64,000 bases of DNA from Rhodosorus marinus (GCA_029953675.1 JAMWBK010000002.1:2852001-2916000); one strand, 5' to 3'; positions 34,167 through 45,605 are shown, counted from the first letter of the stretch. Numbers and translations are program-made. Notes: generated from the sequence alone by a model not told the origin.

Positions 34167-34951
34167 TGCCGCCCTCCGTTTAACTGCTGGGTTGTAGGAG
34201 GTGTAGACTTCGAGATTGTCGGATCTCTATTAGGGTTCTCCCAACAGACACGCTGGGTGTGTCCCTTCTTGCCGCAGTAATTACAGACGATATTCGTGTA
34301 ATCACGTCGCTGCAGCGCTTGGGTACCGGGTTGTGTTCCAGGTTGGTAGCTCCGTCCAGATCGGGTACCGCGGCTTACAGCGGTCTGGGGCGTTGCCGTT
34401 TTTTGGGGAAATTTCTCTTCCCGTCTGGAAGGTTGGCTGGCTGCCTCAGCTCCCTCAATTTTTAGGGCAAGTGCCTGTGCCGCCTCAAAATCCTGCACGT
34501 CCTGTATGTAGATGTATTTCTTGACCTCGGGTTTAAGGCCTTCGACGAAGCGGTCGAATTTCTCTGAATCAGAGATTTCTCCAACCTGGATCAGACATTT
34601 GTTGAAATATGCGGAATATGCTGCTACACTCGTTTTCTGCTCTGCCCGTGCGAGTTGCTGTTTCGCGCGGATCTTAGCGTCCGCTGGGTAGAATTGCGAC
34701 TTTAAAGCATCCTCAAATCCAGCGTAGCGCGTAGGTTTTTGCGATTCAGGTATCAGGGACCACCAATACGAAGCGTCGCCAGTGAGATAGCCCTCTGCGA
34801 GGGTAATCTTGTAGTCGTCGTCGTCGTCAGGCAGACGAGCCAACTTAAAATACGTGCGTAGGCTATTCAAGAAGGTACTGATAGTCAAAGCATCGCGCCG
34901 CCCGTCATAGGGTTTCGGTTGCGGAGCCTGGATCTTGATTAGCGACGACAT
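34163..34951 (-). CDS. gag: Retrotransposon gag
   Basis: 262 residues, ATG to TGA. The capsid-like region (about 10-165, Retrotrans_gag type) includes YFKLARLPDDDDDYKITLAE, GDASYWWSLIP, FDRFVEGLKPEVKKYI and ALALKIEGAEAA. A basic linker leads to a single CCHC zinc knuckle, CNYCGKKGHTQRVC, near the C-terminus. It overlaps pol by 4 nt at the stop; the pol frame is open for about 20 codons upstream of the gag stop. Confidence 0.93.
   Translation of the reverse strand: MSSLIKIQAPQPKPYDGRRDALTISTFLNSLRTYFKLARLPDDDDDYKITLAEGYLTGDASYWWSLIPESQKPTRYAGFEDALKSQFYPADAKIRAKQQLARAEQKTSVAAYSAYFNKCLIQVGEISDSEKFDRFVEGLKPEVKKYIYIQDVQDFEAAQALALKIEGAEAASQPSRREEKFPQKTATPQTAVSRGTRSGRSYQPGTQPGTQALQRRDYTNIVCNYCGKKGHTQRVCWENPNRDPTISKSTPPTTQQLNGGRQ
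34178..34184 (-). promoter_or_regulatory. Candidate -1 ribosomal frameshift heptamer at the gag/pol junction
   Basis: In gag frame the codons end CAG-TTA-AAC, giving the heptamer G_TTA_AAC five codons before the gag stop. This fits the X_XXY_YYZ slippage form; GUUAAAC is a known functional variant (the equine arteritis virus site). A -1 slip here enters the pol frame upstream of the protease. A GC-rich segment follows at once. Function is inferred. Confidence 0.5.
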
Positions 34952-35153
34952 TCTGGGTTTATCTCGAATGCAGGTTCAGGTATCAAATTTTCAGGATCAG
35001 CTTTTTCTGGTTTTCTGGTTTCTCAAACGGTCTCTGGTTGCGGGCTCATATTCGTCAGGGTTTCTGGTTATATAGGATTCCTCTGGTTCAACTGGTTATA
35101 GTAGTACTGGGCTCACTTTTCAGGTTCGCATAATGGTTCCTCAATCGCAACTT

Positions 35154-35166
35154 GCGATGAGACCAG
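35154..35166 (-). promoter_or_regulatory. Probable primer-binding site
   Basis: In element orientation the bases just after the 5' LTR read TCTGGTCTCATCGC. TGG within two bases of the LTR end is the usual start of a tRNA primer-binding site (complement of the CCA end). I cannot name the tRNA. Confidence 0.45.
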
Positions 35167-35167
35167 A

Positions 35168-35471
35168 TTTCACGTCTCCAACAGCCAGCTGGGTATTACT
35201 CAAATTATTCCATATTTCGAGTTTTATTCCCCCCTAATTACTCCCAAATTAGGTAATATATCCCAATTCTATCTTGTTCTTCTCTATCTTCTTCTCTTCT
35301 CTCCAGCTAACCTGGGAAATATCGAGTTTTGCCCATCGTACTTATACTCTTGCTCCATCGGGATGTGCAATAACTATTAAGCTCAAAAGGGTGTTGCACC
35401 TCCAGAGATTTTGGCACAGCCCGAGCATAATTTTGCATAGCCGGACATTGCTGGAAGGTGGAGACGTCACA
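35168..35471 (-). repeat. 5' LTR of the Ty3/gypsy element
   Basis: 304 bp, matching 30320-30625 throughout except for a 2-bp shorter C run. In element orientation it starts TGTGACGTCTCC. Confidence 0.93.
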
Positions 35472-35476
35472 CAGAT
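35472..35476. repeat. Target-site duplication, right copy (CAGAT)
   Basis: Repeats the CAGAT at 30315-30319 on the far side of the element. Confidence 0.85.
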
Positions 35477-36374
35477 GAATAGCTATCTCAAACGAAATAC
35501 CACCGTTTAATTGGTTACTATGGCTCGATTAAGGACACTATAATAGCTTAATATCCAATTATATTCTTAAATAGACTAATAGAGTATGCAATAAACCAAT
35601 AATAATAAACTGCGTGTCGATAAGTTTAATCAAATCCTTAATCCCACCTGTCCTGAACTTTATAATCCAATAAATAGATAACATCTGTCTGTATTTTATT
35701 TGATTTACTTTTGTTTTCATTCATTGTTTGTTTAGTTCTGTTTTCTTCGGATTTTTGTGAAATAGGTCTCCCGACGACGGCGAAAAAAAATAATAAAAGC
35801 TTTAGCGCAACATTGGCCGCGGGAATGTTAAATGTTTGAAGAAATTTTGCGGACATTTTCGACGTGATGGCGACGGACTGGGAAGGGCATCGGCTTTTTC
35901 CTAGGGAAAGAGGGGTTGAGGAAGGTGGTATTGGTGTGGGAGAGAAAGGGCAGGTGGTCAGGGCATCAGAGGTGTGGATTTTTTTTCGTAGTTGGTGTAG
36001 AGGTTCGGGAGGAAATTAGCTGGTCACCAATACGACTGAGGTAAGTTTTTAATGCTTTTTCGCGCACAATAATTGTTCACTGGGTTGGCGTTTTGGTCGT
36101 TGTTTGTTTGTATTGGGACTGGGGGAAGGTCGTGGATCGGTTTTTTGAGAGGGCTATTTAGCTTGGGAACGACGTGCAGAGTGCGACGAAGGGAGCTTTT
36201 TTAGTTTTGTGGTTGTGGTTTTGGTTTAGTTTCGTTGTTTTGGCTTCTGGCTCCGTTTTAAACGAGTTGAGTTTTTCGGTTTGTTGTTGTTTAGAAGTGG
36301 TCGCAAGTCGCCAGCTAGTAGGGGAGTCTGTCCTTTGTTGAAGGGAGTTTATTTTGCGATTTAAAGTTGTCATC
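35477..36374. other. Intergenic, promoter side of uS10
   Basis: AT-rich near the retrotransposon (35480-35830), then G/T-rich toward the uS10 start. No credible coding frame. Confidence 0.5.
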
Positions 36375-36832
36375 ATGGCTGTTGCGGCTAAGAAGGCTGA
36401 TTATGGGGCTGCTGAAACCCAGAACGAAAGGATTCGTATCATCCTGTGCTCGAGGAACGTGAAGAGTCTCGAAAGGGGTGAGTGTTGTGGATCCTTGCGC
36501 GGCTTCGTTAATCTAGAGTATCCGGGTTGAAATAGGGGTCCTAATAGTATTGGTCTCTTGATCTGTAATACTGTCCAGTATGCGCGAACATCGTGAAGGA
36601 TGCGAAAGAAAACGAGCTGAACGTCAAGGGACCGGTCAGGATGCCGACGAAGGTTCTTAAAATTACCACCAGAAAATCGCCCTGTGGTGAGGGTACTAAC
36701 ACGTGGGATCGATTCGAGATGAGGATCCACAAGCGAGTTATCAACTTTTACGCGCAGCATGACAAGGTCAAGCTGATCACAAAGGTTGCGCTTGAGGCTA
36801 ATGTCGTCGTTGATGCAGAATTCCTGCGATGA
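36375..36832 (+). CDS. RPS20: Cytosolic small-subunit ribosomal protein uS10 (S20)
   Basis: Component of the 40S ribosomal head. Two exons (36375-36477, 36579-36832; phase 1 intron of 101 nt) give 118 residues, the normal eukaryotic length. It aligns by eye with the family throughout: [59 protein letters not shown]. The start is the first ATG, giving a short N-terminal tail ([18 protein letters not shown]) as in plant and animal S20. Confidence 0.97.
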
Positions 36833-37349
36833 TTGTCTCGACTTTTGCAACTAACCCGGGGTTCTAGGGGAATCCCAGGAAAGCATTCTTCTTAGAACTT
36901 ATACTCTAGCTGATGTCTTGTTGCGGCGTGACATCGGAGAAAGCCTAATGATTTAAAGATCGCTTTAAGAGAGAAAAGCAAGGTTTCACTGTGTCAGAGG
37001 ATGTTGACCCTGGCAGGCTAGTTTTATTCTACGCTGTGTCAATGATCTTCCTAAATACACGTGATCGACATCTTTGTGTGGCCCTGACACGCTGCGGTGT
37101 TTCAATTCTGCCGTGAGCGTCTCACAGCAGTCGCCTGGTTAGCTGATCAAGAATTAGTAGGGAGCTCGACAAGTCACGTGATGATAGTCCGATTCACGTG
37201 ATTCTCTTCTTCGATCCGCCTCAATAGATCCGTCTGCTGGTCATAAACCGCGAGAGGTAGCAAAACCAGCGAGCTTGTGTGACTGCCACGAAAGTGAACA
37301 AGCCACTGCATCTGGGTCAGAGGCCCGATCTCCCGTGTTGATACTGATC
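36833..37349. other. Spacer between convergent genes with TCACGTGA palindromes
   Basis: Lies between the ends of uS10 (plus) and GARS (minus). Two exact TCACGTGA palindromes at 37174-37181 and 37194-37201 are spaced by exactly 20 bp, with a third ACACGTGA near 37057. No gene seen. Confidence 0.5.
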
Positions 37350-39048
37350 CTACTCCCGCTCAAGAGCTCTCCATCCAATATCCTTCCTGTAGAAGCCTTC
37401 AGGCCAGTCAACCATTTCTATTCCTTCGTAGGCCCTCTCCTGCGCCACCGCGATTGATGGGCCAGTCCCTGTAACCCCCAGGACACGTCCTCCATTCGCG
37501 ACGATCTGAGAGCAGCAGCATTAAGAAGCGTGTCCGGTGTGAGAACGCGAACCAGCTAGTGATGAAACCTCCGAAGCGTCGGTGGCACCACGATTATGAC
37601 GGCTGTAAAGGCTTCTTCTTACCTCTCCATCCTTCCTAGCCGTCCCGGCATGAAATACTTGCACGCCTTCCAAGGCATTCGCATCGTCAATTTTACGAAT
37701 GACGCTCCCCTTTGCGTACTTGCCGGGGTACCCCTCAGTAGCCATGACGACTACCATTGCAGCGTCCTTCCTCCACTTCAGCGGCTCACTATCCTCCAGT
37801 TTCCCCGTGGCAGTTGCATCAAGGAGTTCTAGGAGATCGCTTTCCAGTCGGGAGCATAATACCTGACATTCTGGATCTCCAAACCTGACGTTGAACTCAA
37901 GCACCTTCAGACCGTCCTCGGTGAACATCATACCGCAGAATAGTACACCTCTATAGCTCCTACCTTCCGATACCATACCTGGAGCGTTCATGGAGATTGA
38001 AACGAGAGTGTCCTCTTAGCTCGATGTAGGTGGCGTGCTACGAGTCTGCGAGACACTTACCTTTGGCAGTAGGGATCACCACTGTATCCATAATTATCCT
38101 TTCTGCTTCTGGAGAGCAGATCGGGGCTGGCGAGTAGGATCCCATTCCACCTGTATTCGGACCTGTATCTCCATCGTAGGCAGCTTTGTGGTCCTGAGCT
38201 GACGCGAACGGAACCGCGGATTCTCCGTCTAGAATAGCAAAGAAAGAAGCCTCCTCTCCGACGAGGAACTCCTCGATGATGATTGCGTCCCCCGCGTTAC
38301 CGAAAATCTTCCCAACCAGCATGTCATCAATAGCCTTGTCGGCCTCCTCAATGGTCTGGGCAAGAATGACCCCCTTTCCAGCTGCCAGCCCGTCTGCCTT
38401 CACAACGATGGGTGCTCCCTTGCTCCGAACGAAAGTCTTTGCTTCCTCCGAAGACGTGAACCGCTCGTACCAAGCGGTTGGAATGTTATGTCTTTTCAAG
38501 AAGTCCTTCATGAACGATTTGGATCCTTCAAGGACTGCCGCGTCCGCTGTTGGTCCAAAAGCCTTAATGCTATTCTTCTCGAGCTCATCAACAAGGCCCT
38601 TCACTAAGGGCACTTCCGGGCCAACTACGACCAGGTCCACAGAGTTCGACACAGCGGATTTCAGCACATCATCAACACTTTCAGCTGACACTCCAGGAAG
38701 GAGCTCCGCGATGCCCTCCATACCTACATTCCCTGGGGCCGCGAAGACCTTTGAGCACTTCTTCGACGCTGCAATACTCGACACGAGGGCATGTTCACGG
38801 CCTCCAGATCCAACAACCAAAACAGTCATTCCATCGCCCCCAGCAGCACACCGAACCACCAACCCCCTTGAACAAACATTACGCCCTCGTGTACCACCAA
38901 AACCTCCCAAGACACTCCCCACAAACGCAGGGCGACGCCGCTCCATTCGCACCGAACCCATCAGCGCAAAATCCATCCCACCACCCCAACCCACCACCAC
39001 CGCAAACCACCACCAGACTCGCCTCTGTCTCTCCCCTACCTCGTCCAA
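37350..39048 (-). CDS. purD: Phosphoribosylamine-glycine ligase (GARS)
   Basis: Second step of purine synthesis: joins glycine to 5-phosphoribosylamine using ATP. Three exons (38061-39048, 37623-37978, 37350-37505), phases consistent, 499 residues from the most upstream Met. The ATP-grasp core is complete: [79 protein letters not shown] and the C-terminal [20 protein letters not shown]. Before the first core strand there are about 75 Arg/Gly/Val-rich residues with several Met codons (the Met of [16 protein letters not shown] is the likelier start), suiting a plastid transit peptide, as in plants where purine synthesis is plastidial. It is a monofunctional enzyme, unlike the fused animal GART. 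Confidence 0.95.
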
Positions 39049-39725
39049 ACAAAAAAAAAGATCGAATCAAAAAAACGAAACCTTCAAGTAGATTCAATAT
39101 ATCAGTATCCAACCCTGTAGCTTCTCCAGGTTACCCTCTCCAAACTCACTCAAATGATAGCCGAAGACCTCGTCACCCATCATGGCAGCATCCTCATCGC
39201 CCGATCTCAAAACCGCTTTGGAACAAACCCTAATCGAAGCCAATGACATCTCTTCCAGAATATGTGAAACTAAATTTTCAATATTTTTCCGGCAATAGAT
39301 TGAATTTTAGGAGTTTATAGAAGACAGCTGTCCTAGCTCGATGGCCGTGGGCATGTAGTTTTGAAAACTCGAGTGGTGAAAGGGCTTGTGGTTTGTTCGA
39401 GAGTTGGAGTTTTAGGAACGCGGTCGTCGATGGCTCCCTGTTTACTGAAAGCGCAAAGATCGAATCTGAGGACGACTCCTTTGCTTGTTATGTTTTTTTT
39501 TTCAGATGGGAATTTGGAACCCACGGGAAAACAAATGCGCTGGCCAAAAGGTGGGGTGCGTTGGGTGGGGTGGTTGTGAAAGGCGAAGACTTGGTCTGGC
39601 CAAATTCGTCTGACTTGGAACACTTTGAAAGTCTAGTTAGATACAAAAACAGTTGAAGAAAAAGCCTTGAAGAGCGGCGAGCTTCTGCCTGGATATCCAA
39701 ATGCGAGAGTCCAGCAAATCATTGT
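39049..39725. other. Intergenic, GARS upstream region
   Basis: C/A-rich leader immediately upstream of GARS (39050-39240), then the 3' flank of the prolyl-tRNA synthetase. Opposing short frames only. Confidence 0.5.
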
Positions 39726-42016
39726 TCAGTACGCCCGTGCGAATATTGCCATATGAGTTGCAGGTTCTCCAGAATAGAAGCAGAGCTTATCTTCTGCTTC
39801 GGCTTGACTGTCCATCGGGTAGCACCTGTACGTTCAGAATTGGTGACGATCTATTTTCAACGAATTGTTATGCTGATGGTTAGGAGTAGAACAATCGGGG
39901 AGTTCTTGATACCTTATCGTAGCTTTGCAGTCTTCCTTGATCTTATCCTCGTTGTCGTCATCCTCTTTCCATGGAGCAACGAAGAACCCGGTTTCACCTG
40001 AATCAAGGGCTGCTTTCATTTCTTCATACGAACTGACAGGTTTCGTCCAGTCGTCCAAACGCCTCTTGGCAGTGGAGTACATTTCCTGCTGAATCTTGTC
40101 CATGACGTCGTCCACGCTGTCCTCAAAATTCTCGTCCACTGCTAGACCAAACTTGGGTCCTCCAATTCTCCGAGCGCAGAAGACAGAACCCTTTTCCACG
40201 TCCCGTGGTCCCATCTCCATGCGCAGAGGAACGCCCTGTGGGGCAGATAGTTTTGATTTAATTGTCCATCACCCATTTGTAAATCGTCCGTCCTTCGAGT
40301 GGCTAGGTAGGCTTACCTTTCTTTCCCACTCGTAGTACTTGGCACCTGGCCTCATGCCCTCTCTATCATCTAGTTCGACTCTATAACCTCGACTTCTCAA
40401 CCGAGCAGCAGCATCCTTAGCCGCGCTTAAGACGGTCTGCTTCTGGTCGGCCTTTTTCCATATGCAGACGATGGCGATCTGGATCGCAGCTACTTTTGGT
40501 GGACAGCAAAGACCCGAATCATCCGAGTGCGTCATAATCAAGGCCCCCATCAGCCGAGTTGAGACACCCCATGAGGTCGCCCTGAAACAAGGCTTGCCGT
40601 CGGAAACGAGTCACGCGCAAAAGAGATTGTCCTATAGAAATGTGCTTGCTTCATTGCTACGTACCATACGTGGTCTGTTACCCCCTCAACCGAGGTGTTG
40701 AACGTTACATCGAAAGCCTTAGCAAAGTTCTGACCAAGGAAGTGGCTTGTCCCGCTCTGCAAGGCCCAGCCGTTCTGCATCATGGCCTCTACAGTATAGG
40801 TCTCTTCAGCACCAGCAAACCGCTCCATTGGCGATTTGATCCCCTTGATTACCGGAATTGCCAGCTGATTGACGCAGAGATCTTCGTAGACATCTATCAT
40901 CTCGATTGCCTAACAAGCCCCACCACAAGTTGCGAATCCACTTCAGTTACTCTGCAGCTAGCAACACATGGACTCTTACGCAATGGCTGCGAGCATCTCC
41001 AGAGGATAGAACGCACCTTTTCGCGGGCTTCCTCGGCACTTTCATGAGCAGTGTGCCCCTCCTGCCACAGGAACTCCGCGGTACGTAGGAACAGCCTGGT
41101 TCTCATCTCCCATCGAACAACGTTTGCCCATTGATTGATACAGAGCGGAAGATCGCGATACGAGCCAATCCATCTCCCAAACATATGCCTAAGGGAGAAT
41201 GCATACAGCCTCAGTAATCGTTGCATATCGATAACTAGCCGTCTACAATGCCTCACGATGAGCATTCCTTCCGTGTCGATACATACCAAATGATCGTTTC
41301 CGATGTAGGCCGCACTATCAATGGCTCATCAAGCTTGGAATCTGGGTCCGGCTCCATTTGTTTGGTTTCAGGATTAAGCCGGAGACGATGATGGGTAACA
41401 AGTGCACACTCAGTAGCAAAACCCTCGACGTGTTCAGCTTCCTTCGTGAGGAAGGACTGTGGTATCATAAGCGGAAAGTACGCGTTTCGGCCTCCTGCGT
41501 CCATGATGAGATGTACAGGTTCATAGTCAGCGGAAGAATGGGGATCAGTCTCCAATCAGTTAAAGATCCCAAGAAATGGATGTGACGTACCACTTTGCTT
41601 GATTTTTGCATCCAGATATTCGCGAATGGCGTCCCAGATCGCCATGCCGTTTGGTTTGATGACCATCATTCCCCGAACAGGGGAGCTCTCGGCCAGCTCC
41701 CCTACCCTGACCACATCTAAATACCACTCCGAGTAGTCTTTCTCTCTGGTCGTTATCGCGTCTCCATCTTTTGCAGAGGTTTTTTGCTGCGTCGCGTGCA
41801 ATCTCGCGCAACGAGGTCCACGGCTAAACCTGCACCGATCCAAAAATGCGCACGGAAACCGAAAGAAAAGGAGCAAATCCGTGAGATCAACTCGAATAAA
41901 TCTTGACCAATCCGTACACATACTCCAGCTTACCCATCCCTTCTTGAAGATACCGAACGCGTAGTTGATCCAGACAATCCCAATCCAGTTGGGAGGAGAA
42001 ATCCCAGATGTGACAT
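39726..42016 (-). CDS. Prolyl-tRNA synthetase, probably organelle-targeted
   Basis: Class II synthetase charging tRNA-Pro. Eight exons (41934-42016, 41591-41829, 41287-41494, 41017-41188, 40665-40909, 40317-40581, 39913-40235, 39726-39825) join with consistent phases to 544 residues. Motifs: motif 1 region [45 protein letters not shown]; motif 2 [20 protein letters not shown]; motif 3 [19 protein letters not shown]. An anticodon-binding domain follows ([11 protein letters not shown], then [20 protein letters not shown]). The C-terminus ends [18 protein letters not shown], the hallmark of the archaeal/eukaryotic-type ProRS that plants use in organelles. Exon 1 encodes a Ser/Thr/Arg-rich leader ([20 protein letters not shown]) without acidic residues, typical of a transit peptide. 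Confidence 0.95.
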
Positions 42017-43137
42017 GGTCACGCAATATGTTAAAACTATATCTCTGTTCTTCAGTCCAAAAGCTAAACTTAAAGACAAACCTAAAACCTACTAATCAAC
42101 GATGCTTCGGCGTACCAGTGCCTGATTCCCAGGTCAACCTCAATCCCATCCCAAATCGACTCAGACAATAGCCAATGAGCTGGTGACTCCACGTCCACCA
42201 AACCCAATCATTCAGCAAGGGCCCGAAACCTGGTGAGGTAAGCTCTTCACAGAATAAAATCCTTCTTCACAACAAGATTAACAAAATCTTCTTCCATGGA
42301 CAGAACCATACTGTCTAACTCGTGATCGAAAGCTGGAGAAACTAGCTACATCGTTTCAACCTCTAACCAGAGCTTCGAACGGGCCGGTGAGGATTCGAAT
42401 CTTGGCGTTGGAATTCTGGCTCTGGCATTGAATAGTGATCATTTGCCGGGCGTGACAGACTGTCACTACCGATTTAATGGTTTTATAAATGCATGATGAA
42501 TCAGCGTAATTTTCGATAACCCCAGACTAACGCAACCCCAGCGAGCGTTGACGACATACTGACTTTGACAGTGTAGAGATAGTTCGGGTAGAGTAGAGAA
42601 GAGAAAAAAGAAGAGAGGTTTGCAGGTAAGGCGAAAGTTGAAATTCTTGAGACGGGTGAGTTCTTAAGCGGATTGTATCTATTTGCGTATTGGTGTGAGC
42701 TTCACCATTGAATCGCATAGAACGGTCAGCGGGAAGGAGTTTCCCGAAAGCGGAATTGTCCCTCTTTCTCCTGCGATTTTGGAACGCGAAGTTTCATCAG
42801 ATATTGCCCATAGGATTCCAGTAAGCTTGTACGCTTAGGTTGTATTTCTTATAACTTAGGTTAGAAGGAAAGGTCGGATCAGATCAACGCGTTTTACAAC
42901 ATTCGTACGATTAAGGAATCGTGTGCGACAGACAACGGTTACGAAAAAATGCATGGACATAGTTTGGTCATGGCAAAGCTGACGATGGACTCGTGCACAA
43001 GCCTCGAGAGGAAACGCACTTCGGAACCTCGCGAAGATTCCTTGGAAGAAATGGGATCTGGACTCCGACCACGATTTCTATGACTTAATAGTAGCTTCGA
43101 GGACCGCCGAATTCCTCAATGCAGCGGAACAACAAAA
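42017..43137. other. Intergenic between ProRS and a degenerate retroelement
   Basis: No credible gene. Several short frames in both directions. A ggattcgaatc word near 42391 lacks any tRNA cloverleaf around it. Confidence 0.45.
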
Positions 43138-44361
43138 GTGCAGGGATTGCGAATCGTACTTGAAGGTTCTGCGAAGCATCTTTATTCAAAGTTGCTGGAA
43201 GAATACGACGAGACGGACTACGACTACGAGGAAATAAAATGCAGACTACGTGAGCATTTCTTCGGTACCGTGACTTCCAACACTGCCCACTCTGAATTTC
43301 ACAGCTTCAGAATTGAAGATTTCCACATCTGCATAACGGAGATTCGATCAAGGCATTGCTAGGTCTATACAACAAAGCGGGAAAACTCCAGCGGATCATC
43401 GGACCACCTTACGACTCCGACGAGGTCCTATTCAGACAACTCGTGGAGGCGACAAGGTCAATGAAGGCGGCAGCTAGCCCTCAACATAAACGGACCACGG
43501 TCGTCGGCGGAACTTATCCAAGCCCTGAAGCTCTCGATCATTCACGAGGCGCCTAGAAAACCTGCTGCAGAAGTATACTACGCAGAACAGGCGGGACCGG
43601 TCAAGGCTAAAAGGAATACGGAAACCAGAAATTCGCTTTACCCAGAAGATCGACCGTGAATAGGACCGGGAAGGATGGCAAGCCGATGAGGTGCAACATC
43701 TGCGGTTCACCTAGCCATCTCATGCGTTTCTGCCCAAGTCGCGATAGGACTCGGCAAGCCGTCCACGCTTTAGAACTACACAATCCGAGCGAGATGTGCA
43801 CGAGTCAGAGACATCGGCGAACCAAGGAGGCAAAAGCGATGCGGAGGAGGACTACGTACCGGAAGTTGCTTCGACAGTGCTAGCGTCTCTTGATGATGCT
43901 AAACGCTTACATCGCAATCACGTATCCGTCTGCGAAAAAAAAAGCGATTTCTGGTGAGTGATTGTAGACGATGGGGCGAAGTGTCAGTATGCGGAAAAGG
44001 GCAGTTCATAGCATATTGCAACTTTGCGAACTTACCGATTCCAAAGTCACTAGACGGTACATTGACGCTAGAGGAAAATATAAGGCTCTCTACGGCTTAA
44101 ATTTTCCACTACGAGATTGGATAGCGCAGGTTATCTATGAACCTATTCGCTCAATCCCACTGGCAGAGGATCTCGATGGGGTTTGGTCACGGACTTACAA
44201 TTCCTTCCACTCTGATCGAGCCCATGTTAGCGCGCGTTCGCACGACAGTAGCAGGACTTTTGAATGCTGTTTTTTACCATAATGATACCAACGATCTCCC
44301 GCACCCAGAAGACTCTGTGATGTCAACTGGAGGTGCTAATGTTCTAGAGATTTGCGGTTGA
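43138..44361 (+). pseudogene. Degenerate LTR-retroelement gag/pol fragment
   Basis: Coding fragments of a retroelement in broken frames: a gag-like helical segment (LRIVLEGSAKHLYSKLLEEY onward, 43143-43330), a continuation in another frame (about 43356-43556), then a CCHC zinc knuckle CNICGSPSHLMRFCPS at 43692-43739, followed by a possible protease start (IVDDGAKCQYAEKGQF, about 43963-44010). Frame shifts and stops separate the pieces; no reverse transcriptase or LTRs were found. The order gag, zinc knuckle, protease-like D-G-A motif suggests a Ty1/copia- or gypsy-type relic. It differs from the intact element at 30-35 kb. Confidence 0.5.
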
Positions 44362-44567
44362 TCCGACGCCCTCTGCTTGTGGGGGGAACGTCGCGCTTTT
44401 TCTGTCTTGCAGTATTTGTTTAGTTACTTGAGTTAAATATAAAGTAAACGATAGTACATATCTCTTGACGAGCTCGAACGTTCGTTGTCTGCGAGTGCCC
44501 AGAGCATATGCTGATGGCATACATTGCGCCTCTCACCCAGGTGCTCCCGCTACCAAGCAAATAGTTG

Positions 44568-45605
44568 CTACGTATCCGCACTCTTCAACGGTAAAGCATC
44601 TGAATTCAATCCATGAATTTTCATTGCTCTCAGGAAATCCGGGTTGGGTGCTGCGGTAAGAGTCACATCCGCTTGCGTTAGCGGATGCTTGAAGTTAAGC
44701 TTCCAAGCGTGCAGTCGCAGTTGAGATCTTGACTCGATATCGTCTGGGTTTTGCCATGGTCCTCGCGGTCCATAAGCTGGGTCACCAACAATTGGATACC
44801 TGATTCATGTATTCAAAAACCACCTTTAGCGTCACTCTCGGTTTTCTCCTTGCACAGTGAAAGTTGAGATGCGCTCCTACCCGGCGTGTCTTAGGTGGAG
44901 TCGAATCTGGTGAGTGCGTCCAGTAATTGGCATTGCGCAAACCAAGGATACGCTTCTACCATTTTGCAGCGTCCAGACCTCTGTTTTGGCTTCTTTCCTC
45001 TCTTCGGAATCCCGGCATATTTTTCTGGCGAACAGATCGTTGTCGTCCCTAGCAATTGGGGCGTCGATCAGGAACTTTTTCCCTGTTTCTATAACAGTAT
45101 CCTCCAGTGGCGTATCCACTAAAGCCAGGTACTCTTTGCTTATCTCCTTGTCCCGAAAAAGACGCGACATTTCGCTCAGCACGGGACCTCTCCGCTTCGC
45201 CATGAGCACTATTCCGGATGTGGACTGGTCAATTCTATGAAGCGTGAACGGCGCACTGCCCAGGTATCCATGCACTCTATTCACAAGAGTCCCACCGACA
45301 AACCTATGCGCTGGGTGAATCTTGAGTCCACAAGGCTTAACGACAGCGAGAAGATCCTCATCCTCATACACGACCTCCACAGGGTCGTAGTCAACCACGA
45401 GAGGAATCTCTCTAGATCTCTTCCGTATATCCTGCTTCCACACGGCGTAGTCCTCAGGACTCATCAATTCCTTATTCCTTCTGTAGAAACCAGGTCCGCT
45501 TCCCTCAAGCGACGTCTTCGCAGACCGCGCGGCCTTTCCCCCTCCCCATGGCCCATGACTACCAACCCAAAAAACGAACCCCATAACCCCCCCAAAAAAG
45601 AACAC
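44568..45605 (-). CDS. RluA-family RNA pseudouridine synthase
   Basis: Isomerises uridine in rRNA or tRNA. Two exons (44881-45605, 44568-44799) with matching phase give 318 residues. The catalytic motif TLHRIDQSTSGIVLMAK carries the family Asp; other blocks are VVYEDEDLLAVVKPCGLKIH, LFRDKEISKEYLALV, TGRTHQIRLHLRHAG (split by the intron) and YPIVGDPAYGP. The first 45 residues are hydrophobic and then basic/Gly-rich, so organellar import is possible. There is no S4 domain, so it is closer to the RluA/RluC core form. The exact target RNA cannot be told. Confidence 0.92.

Larger units (their letters stand above)
30320..35471 (-). mobile_element. Complete Ty3/gypsy LTR retrotransposon (chromovirus type)
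   Basis: About 5.15 kb, transcribed on the minus strand. It has LTRs at 35168-35471 (5') and 30320-30625 (3'), flanking CAGAT duplications, a gag ORF (34163-34951) and one pol ORF (30621-34166) in the order protease, reverse transcriptase, RNase H, integrase, which defines Ty3/gypsy. A chromodomain-like C-terminus places it with chromoviruses. Both ORFs are uninterrupted. The two LTRs agree over their whole length as far as I could compare them, with one 2-bp length difference in a C run. That indicates recent insertion. It sits about 650 bp upstream of the CSC1-type gene and 900 bp upstream of uS10. Confidence 0.95.

Noticed and set aside
38276-39091. 271-codon plus-strand ORF
   Set aside because: Antisense shadow of GARS exon 1, whose domain motifs are unambiguous.
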